A stretch of DNA of 64,000 nt from Ureaplasma canigenitalium ATCC 51252 (GTDB taxonomy: Bacteria > Bacillota_I > Bacilli_A > Mycoplasmatales > Mycoplasmoidaceae): assembly GCF_000712165.1 (NCBI RefSeq), contig NZ_JONZ01000005.1, positions 1 through 64,000 of the forward strand, read 5' to 3'. How positions within the stretch are numbered: position 1 is the first letter of the stretch; each line of letters begins with the position of its first letter. A model generated the notes under the pieces. The model saw only the letters and a list, made by a program, of their open reading frames with translations. It searched no databases and had not been told where the DNA came from. The translations under genes and the position numbers were made by a program. Shown one piece after another: positions 19,494 through 29,344 of this stretch.

Positions 19494-20147
19494 CTATAAA
19501 TCTTTCAATTCTTTATCACGTAACTTCGCAATCTCAGATGGTGTTAATTGTTGGGTAAGACCATTAATTGTTGCCCGAATTACATTCATTGGAGAGTTAC
19601 TACCACGTGATTTGGTATAAATGTCAGTAAATCCTGCAAGTTCAACTACAGCACGGACTGGACCACCTGCGATGATTCCTGTCCCTTCAGGAGCTGGTAG
19701 AAGCATAACTTTTGCCGCACCATGGTGACCAATAACATTATGGAAGACAGAACCTTTTTTTGTTTGTTTAATTTTAAAAAGGTTGTTGTTCGCGTTCTTG
19801 ATTGCTTTTTTAATCGCATCAGGAACTTCCATTGATTTCCCCATTCCAAAACCGACAGTTCCTTTTTTATCTCCGATAACAACAAGAGCACTGAAACGCA
19901 TCATTCGTCCACCTTTTGTTGTTTTTGAAATACGCTTAATCTTAACAACACGTTCTTCAAAATTAGAAGCAATTGTTTCGCGTTTAAATGGTTTCTTACT
20001 TTCGTTTCCTGGTTTTTTTAGATTGTTATTCTTTTCAGGAACTTGTTCGTTAGCTTTTTCTTCTAATAACACTTCTTTGGCTTCTTTAATACCGTCTTCA
20101 ACCATTGCTTTGTCATTAGTTGTTAGTTCATTAATATTTTCCATCAT
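19494..20147 (-). CDS. rpsE: 30S ribosomal protein S5
   Basis: A 217-residue S5. The double-stranded-RNA-binding part ([19 protein letters not shown]) and the C-terminal [22 protein letters not shown] domain are typical. The N-terminus carries about 65 extra Lys/Glu-rich residues relative to E. coli, as often in mollicutes. Two adjacent Met codons are possible starts. S5 helps maintain decoding accuracy. Confidence 0.95.
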   Translation of the reverse strand: MMENINELTTNDKAMVEDGIKEAKEVLLEEKANEQVPEKNNNLKKPGNESKKPFKRETIASNFEERVVKIKRISKTTKGGRMMRFSALVVIGDKKGTVGFGMGKSMEVPDAIKKAIKNANNNLFKIKQTKKGSVFHNVIGHHGAAKVMLLPAPEGTGIIAGGPVRAVVELAGFTDIYTKSRGSNSPMNVIRATINGLTQQLTPSEIAKLRDKELKDL

Positions 20148-20166
20148 AAGCTTTCCTTTCCTGAAA

Positions 20167-20532
20167 TTAGAATTCGATTCCGTTTTCTCTTATGCTATTC
20201 GCAAGAGCTTCGATTCGTCCAATGTATTTTGAACCATTCTTTTGGAAAATGATTTTTGAAACATTTAGTTTCTTCATTTTCTTAGCAATATCAATACCAA
20301 CTAGTTTCGCATTTTCAGCATTTCCGTTTTTAAGTTTAAGTTGTACTGATGATGATGATGCAATTGTGATGTTTTTATTGTAGTCGACAAGTTGAACAAA
20401 AATGTGAGCATTAGTTTTATTTACGATTAATACAGGTTTATCGTTAGCAAGTTCAAGGTTACGAATCTTATTATGAAGACGACGCGCTCTTAAACTTCGT
20501 TGTAATGTTCTTGAAAAATTACTTCTTTTCAT
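20167..20532 (-). CDS. rplR: 50S ribosomal protein L18
   Basis: A 121-residue 5S rRNA-binding protein. [14 protein letters not shown] at the basic N-terminus, [18 protein letters not shown], and the closing [19 protein letters not shown] (family YHGRV.ALA...RE.GL.F) identify it. Confidence 0.95.
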   Translation of the reverse strand: MKRSNFSRTLQRSLRARRLHNKIRNLELANDKPVLIVNKTNAHIFVQLVDYNKNITIASSSSVQLKLKNGNAENAKLVGIDIAKKMKKLNVSKIIFQKNGSKYIGRIEALANSIRENGIEF

Positions 20533-20553
20533 AAATTAAACTCCTATATTATC

Positions 20554-21099
20554 CTACTTCTTCTTGTCAGCAGTCTTACCTGCTTTACGTATAATTCGTT
20601 CACCTTTATACATCACACCTTTACCCTTATATGGTTCAGGTTTTCTCATTAAACGGACACTAGCCGCGAAAGCTCCGACCGCAGCTTTATCAGCTCCTTG
20701 AATTGAAATTTCTGTAGCTGATGGAGCATCGACCTTTAGACCAGTTGGAATATCAAGAACAACTGGGTGGCTAAAACCAAGACCTAAATTTAGTTTACTT
20801 CCTTCTACCTTTGCTCTAAAACCAACACCTTTGATGTCAAGTTCTTTCTTTCATCCTGTTGTAACCCCAATAAGAGCGTTGTTAATGTTCGCGTTGACCG
20901 TTCCGTGAAACATTCTTGTTTGCTTTTCATCATTCGTTCTAGTTACTTTAATAGTGTTGTTTTCAACAATCACATTAATTAAACCTACTGGATAGTTAAC
21001 AGTGATAGTTGAGTTACCCTTAATAGAAACAATGCCATTCATAACAGAAACTTGAACATTATTAGGTATATTTAATACACGATTACCAATACGAGACAT
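20554..21099 (-). CDS. rplF: 50S ribosomal protein L6
   Basis: A 181-residue L6 near the factor-binding centre. Start chosen at 21099 to give the conserved [17 protein letters not shown](Trp) falls in [17 protein letters not shown]. The C-terminal [20 protein letters not shown] is the family signature. Two repeated alpha/beta domains as expected. Confidence 0.96.
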
Positions 21100-21110
21100 A
21101 AATGTACCTA

Positions 21111-21506
21111 TCAAACATAAGCGATGACTTCACCGCCGACGTTTTCCTTTCTTGCTCTCTTATCTGACATTACTCCTTTTGAAGTTGTAATGATAGCAAC
21201 TCCAAGACCATTAAGTACCTTGGGAAGTTCCGCTGCTGTCGCATAAATCCGTAAACCTGGTTTTGAAATTTGTTTGAACCCATTAATCGAAGAAGTAATG
21301 TGGTTCTTATATTTTAATTTCACAATCGTAATTGATTTGTTAGGTCCTTGTTTCTTGTGTTCAAAAGATTTGATATATCCTTCTTCTACAAGTAATTCTA
21401 AAATGTTTGTCTTTAACTTAGAAGAAGTAAAGCTAACTTCTTGTTTGTGCATCTTACGACCGTTGTTAATCTTCGTAATTAATTCTGCAATTGGATCGTT
21501 TAACAT
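21111..21506 (-). CDS. rpsH: 30S ribosomal protein S8
   Basis: A 131-residue S8, a primary 16S binder that in many bacteria also represses the spc genes by binding their mRNA. DPIAELITKINNGRK at the start and LGVAIITTSKGVMSDKRARK in the C-terminal half (family STS.G..T...AR) support the call. Confidence 0.96.
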   Translation of the reverse strand: MLNDPIAELITKINNGRKMHKQEVSFTSSKLKTNILELLVEEGYIKSFEHKKQGPNKSITIVKLKYKNHITSSINGFKQISKPGLRIYATAAELPKVLNGLGVAIITTSKGVMSDKRARKENVGGEVIAYV

Positions 21507-21518
21507 TCCTTACCCCTC

Positions 21519-21704
21519 CTATCATGAAGCTTTCTTAATTCCTGGAATAGCACCAGCATATGCTAGGTCACGGAAGCATAGACGACATACCCCGAATTTA
21601 CGGTTAACAGCATGCACTCTTCCACATCTAAGACATCTTGTGTAAGCACGTACACTAAACTTCGGATGACGTTTTTGCTTTTCAATTAGTGATTTCTTGG
21701 CCAT
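21519..21704 (-). CDS. rpsZ: 30S ribosomal protein S14, zinc-binding type Z
   Basis: A 61-residue short S14 ending KKASW; the final Trp is coded by TGA and TAG follows. Two CxxC pairs (CLRCG and CRLCF) bind zinc. This short form is standard in Firmicutes and mollicutes. It starts 2 bases after rplE stops. Confidence 0.96.
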
Positions 21705-21706
21705 AC

Positions 21707-22258
21707 TTACTCTCCCTTAGCTCTTTGGAACGGCGCACCTAGTGCTTTTAATAATGCTCGTGCTTCTTCTTTACTGTTAGCATTAGTAACAAAGGTAACA
21801 TTAAATCCACGAACTGATCTTACATCGTCATAAATGACTTGTGGAAAAATAATTTGTTCTTTAATTCCAAGGTTATAGTTACCAAAACCATCAAAACCGT
21901 TATTCGAAATCCCTTTAAAGTCACGTACTCGTGGAAGAGCAATGTTAAATAAAGTTTCCATAAAGGCTCACATTTTTTCACCACGAAGAGTAACTTTTGC
22001 TCCAATACCTTGTCCAGCTCTTAGTTTAAAGGTAGCAATTGATTTTTTCGCTTTCGTAATAACTGGTTTTTGACCAGTAATTAAGATTAGTTCATTAACC
22101 GCAGCTTCAAGGTTTTTGCTATCTTGTACAGCATTTCCAATCCCTGCATTAATGACAATTTTTTCTACCTTAGGAATTTGCATCACAGAAGTATATTTGA
22201 AATTTTTAAATAATTCTGGAGCAACGTTTTTAATATAGTGTTCTTTTAAAAATGCCAT
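21707..22258 (-). CDS. rplE: 50S ribosomal protein L5
   Basis: A 183-residue 5S rRNA-binding protein. [42 protein letters not shown] and the C-terminal [19 protein letters not shown] are diagnostic. One TGA(Trp) at 21967 splits it (GEKMWAFME). Confidence 0.96.
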
Positions 22259-22273
22259 TAAAAATTATCCTTT

Positions 22274-22606
22274 CTACTTCTTTGATTCAATTTCATTATT
22301 TGTTTTTCTTGTGACACGGATTTTCTTTCCTTCTTTGTTTAGTTGGAATTTAATCTTAGTCGCTTTTCCTTTGTCTTTCCCTTTAGGATCGACAAGAGCA
22401 AGTTTTGATAGACGAATTGGAGCTTCTTTTTCAATAATTCCAGCCTTATCATGACTTTGGTCACGTTTTTGGTGACGTTTTACTTTGTTAACATTTTCAA
22501 CAACAGCCATTTGGTTTTTAAGATCAACAGCAAGAACTATTCCCGATTTGTTTTTGTTCTTACCAGCAATGACAATAACAGTATCACCTTTTTTAATTCT
22601 GTTCAT
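22274..22606 (-). CDS. rplX: 50S ribosomal protein L24
   Basis: A 110-residue assembly initiator of the large subunit. The N-terminal KOW motif ([21 protein letters not shown]) and [20 protein letters not shown] are characteristic. Confidence 0.96.
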   Translation of the reverse strand: MNRIKKGDTVIVIAGKNKNKSGIVLAVDLKNQMAVVENVNKVKRHQKRDQSHDKAGIIEKEAPIRLSKLALVDPKGKDKGKATKIKFQLNKEGKKIRVTRKTNNEIESKK

Positions 22607-22620
22607 TATATACTCCTTTC

Positions 22621-22989
22621 CTATAAAACTTCTCGTGCAAGGGATGCTATTTTTGTGTAACCCTTATCTCTTATTTCCCGTGCGACAGGTCCGAAGATCC
22701 GACTACCACGTGGAGTTTTGTCATCCTTGATAATGACACAGGCATTTTCATCGAACTTAATAAGAGCACCTGACTCACGACGAATTGCTTTCTTGGTTCT
22801 TACAATCACCGCTTTAGCCATCTGTCCTTTGCTAAGCATTCCTGTTGGAGTGGCTTTTTTTACAGAGACAATAACGATGTCACCAACAGTTGCATATCTT
22901 CTCTTTGAACCACCAAGAACCTTGATGACACCAACTTCACGTGCACCAGTATTGTCAGCTACATTAAGTCTTGACATAAATTGAATCAT
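22621..22989 (-). CDS. rplN: 50S ribosomal protein L14
   Basis: A 122-residue L14 at the subunit interface. [14 protein letters not shown] near the start, then [20 protein letters not shown] and the ending SLAREVL are the family signatures. Confidence 0.97.
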   Translation of the reverse strand: MIQFMSRLNVADNTGAREVGVIKVLGGSKRRYATVGDIVIVSVKKATPTGMLSKGQMAKAVIVRTKKAIRRESGALIKFDENACVIIKDDKTPRGSRIFGPVAREIRDKGYTKIASLAREVL

Positions 22990-23014
22990 AATTTCTTAAT
23001 CTCCTATCCTTAAC

Positions 23015-23269
23015 TTAACGTGCTCTCTCGATAATTTTTGAAATTCTTCAACATTTTGTAGCACTTAATTTTCTTGTTTCCGTAATTTCAACCTTATCAC
23101 CTAATTTAGCATTATCGTTTTCGTTATGAGCTTTGTATTTCTTATGAGTAATAACAAGTTTACGATAAATTGGGTGTTTTGACTTAGTTTCAACAGAAAC
23201 CACAACTGTTTTAAGCATCTTATCAGAAACTACAATCCCCTCTAGGGTTTTACGTCGTGTACGTTCCAT
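23015..23269 (-). CDS. rpsQ: 30S ribosomal protein S17
   Basis: An 84-residue OB-fold protein that binds 16S rRNA early. [17 protein letters not shown], the [17 protein letters not shown] motif, and a TGA-coded Trp before [10 protein letters not shown] identify it. Its start overlaps the rpmC stop by one base. Confidence 0.95.
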
Positions 23270-23487
23270 TATTTAATATCCCCTTTTTCATTAGATAGTG
23301 CTCTTTCATTTAAGATGGTTAAAGCACGAGCGATTGTTTTTCTTATTTCTTTCATAGTATGAAGCTTATCAGTTTCACCATTACTAGCTTTAAAACGAAG
23401 ATGTAGTAACTTTGCTTTTAAATCAGATACTATATTTTTAAGCTCAACATCATTCTTCTTACGTAAATCTACAGCAATTGAACTCAT
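23269..23487 (-). CDS. rpmC: 50S ribosomal protein L29
   Basis: A 72-residue two-helix protein at the exit tunnel that docks trigger factor and [24 protein letters not shown] and the [18 protein letters not shown] helix match the family. One-base overlaps on both sides show translational coupling with rplP and rpsQ. Confidence 0.95.
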   Translation of the reverse strand: MSSIAVDLRKKNDVELKNIVSDLKAKLLHLRFKASNGETDKLHTMKEIRKTIARALTILNERALSNEKGDIK

Positions 23488-23906
23488 TATTGACTAGCTC
23501 CTTCCCTTTTGACAATCTTTCATTTAATCGGTAATTTATTACCAGCAGCTCTAAGTGCTTTTTTAATCATTTCTTCTGAAACATTAGCCATTTCAAACAT
23601 AATAGTTCCAGCTTTAACAACAGCTACTCACTTTTCAGGTGAACCTTTACCTGAACCCATACGAACTTCAAGTGGTTTCTTTGTTAGCGACATATGTGGA
23701 AAAATACGAATTCACATTTTTCCTGTTTTAAGTAGACGCTTTGAGATAGCAATACGTGCCGCTTCAATTTGTCTTTGGTCAATTCATGCACCCTCAAGTG
23801 CTTGTAAACCATATTCACCAAAAGCAACATAAGTGTTACCTTTTGCTTTACCTTCATAGCTAACTTTGTGTGGTTTACGATATTTAGTACGTTTTGGTTG
23901 TAACAT
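23487..23906 (-). CDS. rplP: 50S ribosomal protein L16
   Basis: A 139-residue L16 near the A-site tRNA elbow. It is easily missed because several TGA(Trp) codons break the frame. [19 protein letters not shown] opens it; [37 protein letters not shown] and [16 protein letters not shown] follow. Expected place between rpsC and rpmC. Confidence 0.96.
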
Positions 23907-23918
23907 AATCTACTCTCC

Positions 23919-24716
23919 TTACTTATTAGCTATCGCTGGTTTCTTCGACTTAGCAACTTGAACACCTGCTGTTTTTGGTTTTTGGTTCTTAAAGTTACCT
24001 CGAGGATTGTTTCGTCCTCATTTCTTATTCTTATCACTAACCCGGTTGTTTGCATGGAATGTATTATTAACTAGTTTATTTCCAAATAACTCACCACGGT
24101 TAATTCAAACCTTAACACCAATGATACCGTATGTAGTAAGTGCCTCAGCTAATGCATAATCAATGTCAGCACGTAAAGTATGAAGAGTAAGAACACCATG
24201 TGAATACCCTTCACTACGTGCCATTTCAACACCACCAAGACGACCTGAAACGTGCGTCTTAATTCCCTTAGCACCTGCTTTAAGTACTTTCTTAATAGCC
24301 ATTTTTTGAGCAGTTCTAAATGAAACACGGTTCGCAATGGCATCAGCAATTTCTTGAGCAACTATTGTAGCTTGTAGTTCAGGGGCAACAACATCCATTA
24401 CCTTCACTGAAACCTTTTTGCTTCTTCCAACAATTTTGTTAATAGCAAGTTCAATGTTCTTAATTTCAGCACCTTCAGTTCCTATAAGGATACCTGATTG
24501 AACAGCATAAATATATAATTGAACACGTTGTTGATCACGTTCAATTTCAATGTGGTCAACCACGGCGTGTTTGTATTTACTTTTAATATATTTACGAATC
24601 TTGTCATCTTCAACAAGTCATTGACCCATTTGGTTTTTATCTTGCGGTACTCAACGAGATATTCACTGTTTATTAACACCAAAACGAAGTCCATTTGGAT
24701 TTACTTTTTGACCCAT
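23919..24716 (-). CDS. rpsC: 30S ribosomal protein S3
   Basis: A 265-residue S3 at the mRNA entry. [18 protein letters not shown] opens it. The KH domain around [20 protein letters not shown] and the [20 protein letters not shown] segment follow. A Lys/Asn-rich C-terminal tail of about 45 residues ends KKPAIANK. Several TGA(Trp) codons. Confidence 0.96.
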
Positions 24717-24737
24717 ATTAATTTTCTCTCCTAAGTC

Positions 24738-25724
24738 CTATTTAAGATACTGGAACCCACTAGGTCCTTTTGTCATATTTAAATCAGCTAAATCTTTTGG
24801 TTTACTATATTTAAATGTTTGCTTTGAAATGTAAGCATGAGCACGATCTTTACCATCATAGTAAGCATCGTAATCCTTCTTTTGAATAACAGATTGCTTA
24901 CCATACTTCTTTCAAAGTGTAGAAACAGCACCTTCATCAAATTTCAATAAGTCGAATTCTCCGATAACTTTTTTAACAGGAGCTGTTACATAAACAAGAA
25001 CACGTTTAATTTGGTTAGCAGGCATCATCTTATAGAAAAGAACATTCTTATCCCCTTCATCAAAAAGCACTTTGCTTACCTTTTCTGATACCGAAATAAT
25101 GATATTTTCAGTAGTTATTTCCTTACCTTGATCATCTTTTTGATCAACAACTTTTAATTGCTCTTGTTCACGTTTAAGAACTTCTGGATCGATAACTTGT
25201 TCAACCTTTTTTGTCTCTTCTTTTTTAGGTTGTTTTACTTCTTGTTTCTTCTCTATCTTAGTTTTCTTCGTGTCTTCTTTTTTTAAAGATGAAACAACTT
25301 GATTATTTTCTTCCTTCTTCTTGCCGTTGTTATTAGCCCGAAGAGTAATCTTTTCCTTAATCTTTTGTAGTTGGTTTTTTCGTTCGTTTACATCGTCACT
25401 AAGTACAATTTCAAGATGAGTAGTACGTTTAAAGATTTGATCAGCCGAACCCTTCGCTCTTGGTAATGTTCTTTTAATAGTGGGACCTTGATTTGCGAAG
25501 ATTTCATAAACATAAAGTTTATTAGGATTCATGTCCTTTTGGTTGTGAGACACATTTGAAATCGCAGAATTTAATAATTTAAGAGTGATGGCTGCAAACT
25601 TCTTATGTGTATTCTTTAAAATTCTAATCGCTTCACTAACCGGTTTGTTTCTAATTAAATCAATTACAAGTGAAGCTTTACGATGCGAGATTCGGATATT
25701 TCTTTGAATAACTCTTGATGTCAT
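24738..25724 (-). CDS. rplV: 50S ribosomal protein L22 with C-terminal ASCH-like domain
   Basis: A 328-residue protein, about three times the usual L22 length. Residues 1-118 are L22 proper (RKASLVIDLIRNKPVSEA; IFANQGPTIKRTLPRAKGSA; HLEIVLSD). Residues about 119-204 are a Lys/Glu/Gln-rich linker. Residues about 205-328 look like an ASCH (PUA-like) domain: ENIIISVSEKVSKVLFDE, IKRVLVYVTAPVKKVIGEFD, STLWKKYGKQSVIQKKDY and the closing PSGFQYL. The LW is coded CTT-TGA. These match my memory of ASCH proteins that read VLLSIKP, YASSPVKKIVGEFE, LWKKTKEYAGIS and PPQSFRY. L22 lines the exit tunnel, so the domain would sit at the ribosome surface. The ASCH call rests on pattern recall. Confidence 0.9.
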
Positions 25725-25741
25725 TTTAATGTTCCTTTCTT

Positions 25742-26008
25742 TTAACGTTTAGCTTCTGTATGCATCTTGAAGTTTCTTGTTGGAGCAAATTCTCCTAGTT
25801 TATGACCAATCATATCTTCCGTCACATAAACTTTTATAAAAGTTTTACCGTTGTGCACTTCAAATGTTAAACCAACGAAATTAGGGAAGATTTGACTTCG
25901 TCTTGATCATGTCTTAATTGGTTTTTTGGAGTTACTACTTACCGCTACATCAACTTTTTTTAAAAGACTTGGTTCGCAATAAGCACCTTTTTTTGAGCTT
26001 CTAGACAT
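25742..26008 (-). CDS. rpsS: 30S ribosomal protein S19
   Basis: An 88-residue head protein contacting tRNA and S13. [36 protein letters not shown] (Trp from TGA), [20 protein letters not shown] and [13 protein letters not shown] are family signatures. Start at 26008. Confidence 0.96.
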
Positions 26009-26026
26009 AGTTTAATCCTTCCTAAA

Positions 26027-26869
26027 TTACTTACGACGTCGAACGATCAATGCCGTTGATGCCTTCTTCTTATTTCGAGTTTTAACACCCATGTGACGCT
26101 TACCTCATGGAGTTCTTGGAGCATCCATCCCAATAGGAGAACGTCCTTCCCCACCACCGTGTGCGTGGTCGTTAGGGTTCATTGCTGAACCACGAACTGT
26201 TGGTCTTACCCCTAGGTGACGAGATTTACCTGCTTTACCTAGGTTTTCCAGGTTGTGCTCATCGTTTGAAACAATACCAATTGAAGCACGACATTCTTTA
26301 CGAAACTTTCTTACCTCTCCGCTATTTAATTTCACAAGTACATACTTCTTAGTTTCATCAAAACCAAGAATTTGTGCGGAAGCACCAGCACTACGTGTAA
26401 TTTGTCCACCAGCACCTGGATTAAGTTCAATGTTGTGCACCGAAGTACCTTCAGGGATAAATTCAAGTGGTAAGCTATTACCAAGCAGAATATCTATCTT
26501 ACTATCGCTTCCGCTAATTACCTTATCTCCCACTTTTATTCCCTTAGGAGCTAGAATATATCTCTTTTCCCCATCGGCATAAACAACTAGGGAAATAAAT
26601 GCTGTACGGTTCGGATCGTATTCGATACTTTTGATTGTTCCCGGGATATTATCTTTATTACGTTTAAAGTCAATTAGACGATATTTTTTCTTATGTCCAC
26701 CACCGTGGTGTCGTGTGGTAATTTTTCCTTGGTTATTTCGTCCTGCCTTCTTGCTTAATGTTACAAGTAATGACTTTTCAGGTTTGCTTGTAGTTAGGAC
26801 TGATTTGTAATCAACAACAACTGTCTGTCTTTTCCCACTACTATGATTTTTAATGCGTTTAACTGCCAT
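26027..26869 (-). CDS. rplB: 50S ribosomal protein L2
   Basis: A 280-residue L2, central to the peptidyl-transferase region. Start set at 26869 ([15 protein letters not shown]), with AGAGGAC upstream as the ribosome site; a Met five codons earlier is less likely. [36 protein letters not shown] and the conserved [18 protein letters not shown] are present. A TGA(Trp) follows in RTPWGKRHMG. Confidence 0.97.
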
Positions 26870-26916
26870 ATTGTCCTCTTTCAAAATTGAATCTTGGTTA
26901 TCGACAAGTTATATAA

Positions 26917-27216
26917 CTACTTAGCTTCTTGCTCTTCTTGGTTAATTTTTTGACCAGCAGGTAATGTTACATATGCGATTTTCTTTAATTTTGTAAACCC
27001 AGGAGTTCTTGTACCTGTTCTAATTTTCGCTGGCTTACGATTTAAGGTATTAATCTTTTCTGGTTTAATTCCAAAAATAGCAACGAATGCTTGTCTTATT
27101 TGATGTTTATTTGCTTTTTTATCAACAAGGAAGGTAAGAACTTGTTTTTCACTATTTTTAAGGGTATAAGATTTTTCTGTGTTATAAGGAGACTTAATAA
27201 CTCTTGTAATATCCAT
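26917..27216 (-). CDS. rplW: 50S ribosomal protein L23
   Basis: A 99-residue exit-tunnel protein that helps dock chaperones. [41 protein letters not shown] and [20 protein letters not shown] fit the family. Confidence 0.95.
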   Translation of the reverse strand: MDITRVIKSPYNTEKSYTLKNSEKQVLTFLVDKKANKHQIRQAFVAIFGIKPEKINTLNRKPAKIRTGTRTPGFTKLKKIAYVTLPAGQKINQEEQEAK

Positions 27217-27217
27217 C

Positions 27218-27859
27218 TTAGTAACCTACCTTTCTTTGTAGATGTTCAATAGTTTCTTCAGCTAGGATTAAAACATTAGCATGCATAATATCTCGCACTG
27301 AAACTTGATTTCATAACTTCACATACACTTTTTCAAGGTTGTTAGCTGATTTCATAATATTAACTGTGTTTGTGTTTTCATCAAGCACTAGTAAAATTTT
27401 CTTATCAGTTAGATTTGTGTTATTAAGAAATTCAACAATTGTTTTTGTGTTTGGTTTTGAAAGACTCGCATTCTTTTCAAGACCGTAGATGTTTTGGTCG
27501 TTAAGTTTAAGAGTAAGAGCCGATCTTAAAGCTAATTGGTAAACCTTAGTGTTTACTTTCTTTGTGTAGTTTCGGTTTGGTTTCGGACCAAAGACAACTC
27601 CCCCACCAGTTCATTGTGGATTACGTGTTGAACCAGTACGAGCACGACCTGTGTGCTTTTGACGTCAAGGTTTTTTACCACCCCCACGAACTTCACCTTT
27701 TGTTAGGGTACTATGTGTCCCTTGACGTTCAGCAGCATTCTCAGCAATAACAGCATCGAACATTGCTTGACGGTGTGGTTCTTCTGTAAATAAAACACTA
27801 TTTAGTGTTAAATTTGACTTTACCGCACCATTAATATCAAATACTTTAATACTTGTCAT
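27218..27859 (-). CDS. rplD: 50S ribosomal protein L4
   Basis: A 213-residue L4, which lines the tunnel and in some bacteria regulates the S10 operon. [33 protein letters not shown] is present with Trp from TGA, followed by [13 protein letters not shown]. Only one base separates it from the rplW start. Confidence 0.96.
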
Positions 27860-27868
27860 GGCTTGCTC

Positions 27869-28579
27869 CTATTTACTTACTTCGTTTTCACTGGCTTTAT
27901 TTTGTTTACTTGTAAGGTAATTAACAATTTGCGGATCTACCTTAATGTAATCAGTTTTTTTGCTAGCATTGATTCTTACCATACTACCCTTAGGACCTGG
28001 AATGGCACCCTTAACAATAATTAAGTGATCATCTTTTCTAACATCAAGAACTAATAAGTTTTTGATTGTCACTAGTTCGTGTCCGTAGTGACCAGGCATC
28101 TTAGTTCCTTTAAATACACGTTGTGCTTGAGAACCCCCACGCCCTTTCGCAATCGAACCAATATAACGGTGTGGATACCCAGCACCGTGTCCCATTGGTC
28201 CCATGCTAAAGTTATGACGCTTAATTGAACCGGTAAAACCATGACCTTTTGTGATAGCTTGAACATTAACAAGTTCACCATTTTCGAAAATTTCAACACC
28301 AATTTGGTCACCAATGTTACCTTGACCGTTTCTTACTTCTTTAACATATTTTTTGGGTTCACTTTTCGCTTTTTTAAATTGACCAAGATCTGGTTTGTTT
28401 AGTGACTTTTCTTTAATTGTTAAATATCCAAGTTGGATAGCATCATAACCATCTTTCGCTTTAGTCTTTACATTAAGCACTTGGTTAGGTTCAATGTGAA
28501 TGACTGTCGCAGCTATTGCTTTACCATCTGTACTAAAAACTTGAGTCATTCCAATTTTAGTACCCATTAATGATTTCAT
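27869..28579 (-). CDS. rplC: 50S ribosomal protein L3
   Basis: A 236-residue L3, an early large-subunit assembly protein. MKSLMGTKIGMTQVF opens it. KGHGFTGSIKRHNFSMGPMGHG and GSIAKGRGGSQAQRVFKGTKMPGHYG carry the conserved tip that reaches the peptidyl-transferase centre. About 20 hydrophilic residues extend the C-terminus. Confidence 0.97.
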   Translation of the reverse strand: MKSLMGTKIGMTQVFSTDGKAIAATVIHIEPNQVLNVKTKAKDGYDAIQLGYLTIKEKSLNKPDLGQFKKAKSEPKKYVKEVRNGQGNIGDQIGVEIFENGELVNVQAITKGHGFTGSIKRHNFSMGPMGHGAGYPHRYIGSIAKGRGGSQAQRVFKGTKMPGHYGHELVTIKNLLVLDVRKDDHLIIVKGAIPGPKGSMVRINASKKTDYIKVDPQIVNYLTSKQNKASENEVSK

Positions 28580-28608
28580 ATTCTTCTCCTTTGAAAATAA
28601 AAGTTATC

Positions 28609-28914
28609 CTAAAGTTTGAATGTCACTTCAACACCAGACGGGATAGATAAACGCTTTAGAGATTCCATAGTCTTAGGTCCTGCGTTTTCAATGATGACAA
28701 GACGTTTATGAGTTCGTCTTTCAAATTGTTCACGACTAGATTTATTAACATGTGGTGATCTTAAAATCGTAAAGATTTCTTTTTTCGTAGGAAGTGGAAT
28801 TGGACCCCTAATTTTAGCACCAGTAGTGTTTGAAATATTAACTATCGTACGAACTGTATCATCTAATAAGCGATGATCGTATGATTCAAGTCGAATTCTT
28901 AATTCATGATTCAT
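28609..28914 (-). CDS. rpsJ: 30S ribosomal protein S10
   Basis: A 101-residue S10 (NusE), which also joins NusB in antitermination. Start set at 28914 ([18 protein letters not shown]), preceded by GGAGACAA; the upstream Met codons lack a ribosome site. [29 protein letters not shown] is the family core. First gene of the S10 operon. Confidence 0.97.
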   Translation of the reverse strand: MNHELRIRLESYDHRLLDDTVRTIVNISNTTGAKIRGPIPLPTKKEIFTILRSPHVNKSSREQFERRTHKRLVIIENAGPKTMESLKRLSIPSGVEVTFKL

Positions 28915-29344
28915 ATTATTGTTGTCTCCTTTGCATTGATTATTAATGCGAATCATTGAATTGATTACCAATAAGTTACCTGGTATTATGACAACACTTT
29001 TTGGTGTACCAGCAATCTTACTAATAACAAAACTCTTAAATTATACACGAAATTGACTTAAATTAAAAAGAAATTAAAATAAAGAAAAGATGATTGAAAT
29101 CAATAATATCTATATATATAATATTATTAGGAAGAACCATATTCTAAGGCTCTTGTTTTCTTCAAAACCGTGTCACGGTTACACAATTTAATAGCTGATT
29201 TACTAATGTTTCATTAACATCAGCTAAAAATTCATTTTTTATTGCTTTCAATTTGAAAAAAGCGATTTTTATTAAATTTTTTTTGATTATTTTAATAATA
29301 TTGTTTAAATAAGATGATAACTAACTTTGGCGATAAGGACTTTT
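28915..29344. promoter_or_regulatory. Intergenic region between rpsJ and the first MIP gene
   Basis: A 430-base spacer between divergent genes. A TATAAT for rpsJ lies on the minus strand at 29045-29040, giving a leader of about 120 bases. Three inverted repeats follow in the middle: AATAATAT/ATATTATT at 29102-29128, AACCGTG-T-CACGGTT at 29166-29180, and TAGCTGAT/ATCAGCTA at 29192-29226 enclosing an inner TAATG/CATTA stem. The MIP promoter is not clear. AAGGA before 29345 is its ribosome site. Confidence 0.45.

Noticed and set aside
23509..23832. Plus-strand frame of 107 codons opposite rplP
   Set aside because: It mirrors L16, which is the real gene on the minus strand once TGA is read as Trp.
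29102..29180. Known small RNA (4.5S RNA, tmRNA or RNase P) in the S10-MIP spacer
   Set aside because: None of the conserved motifs of these RNAs were seen; only hairpins remain.
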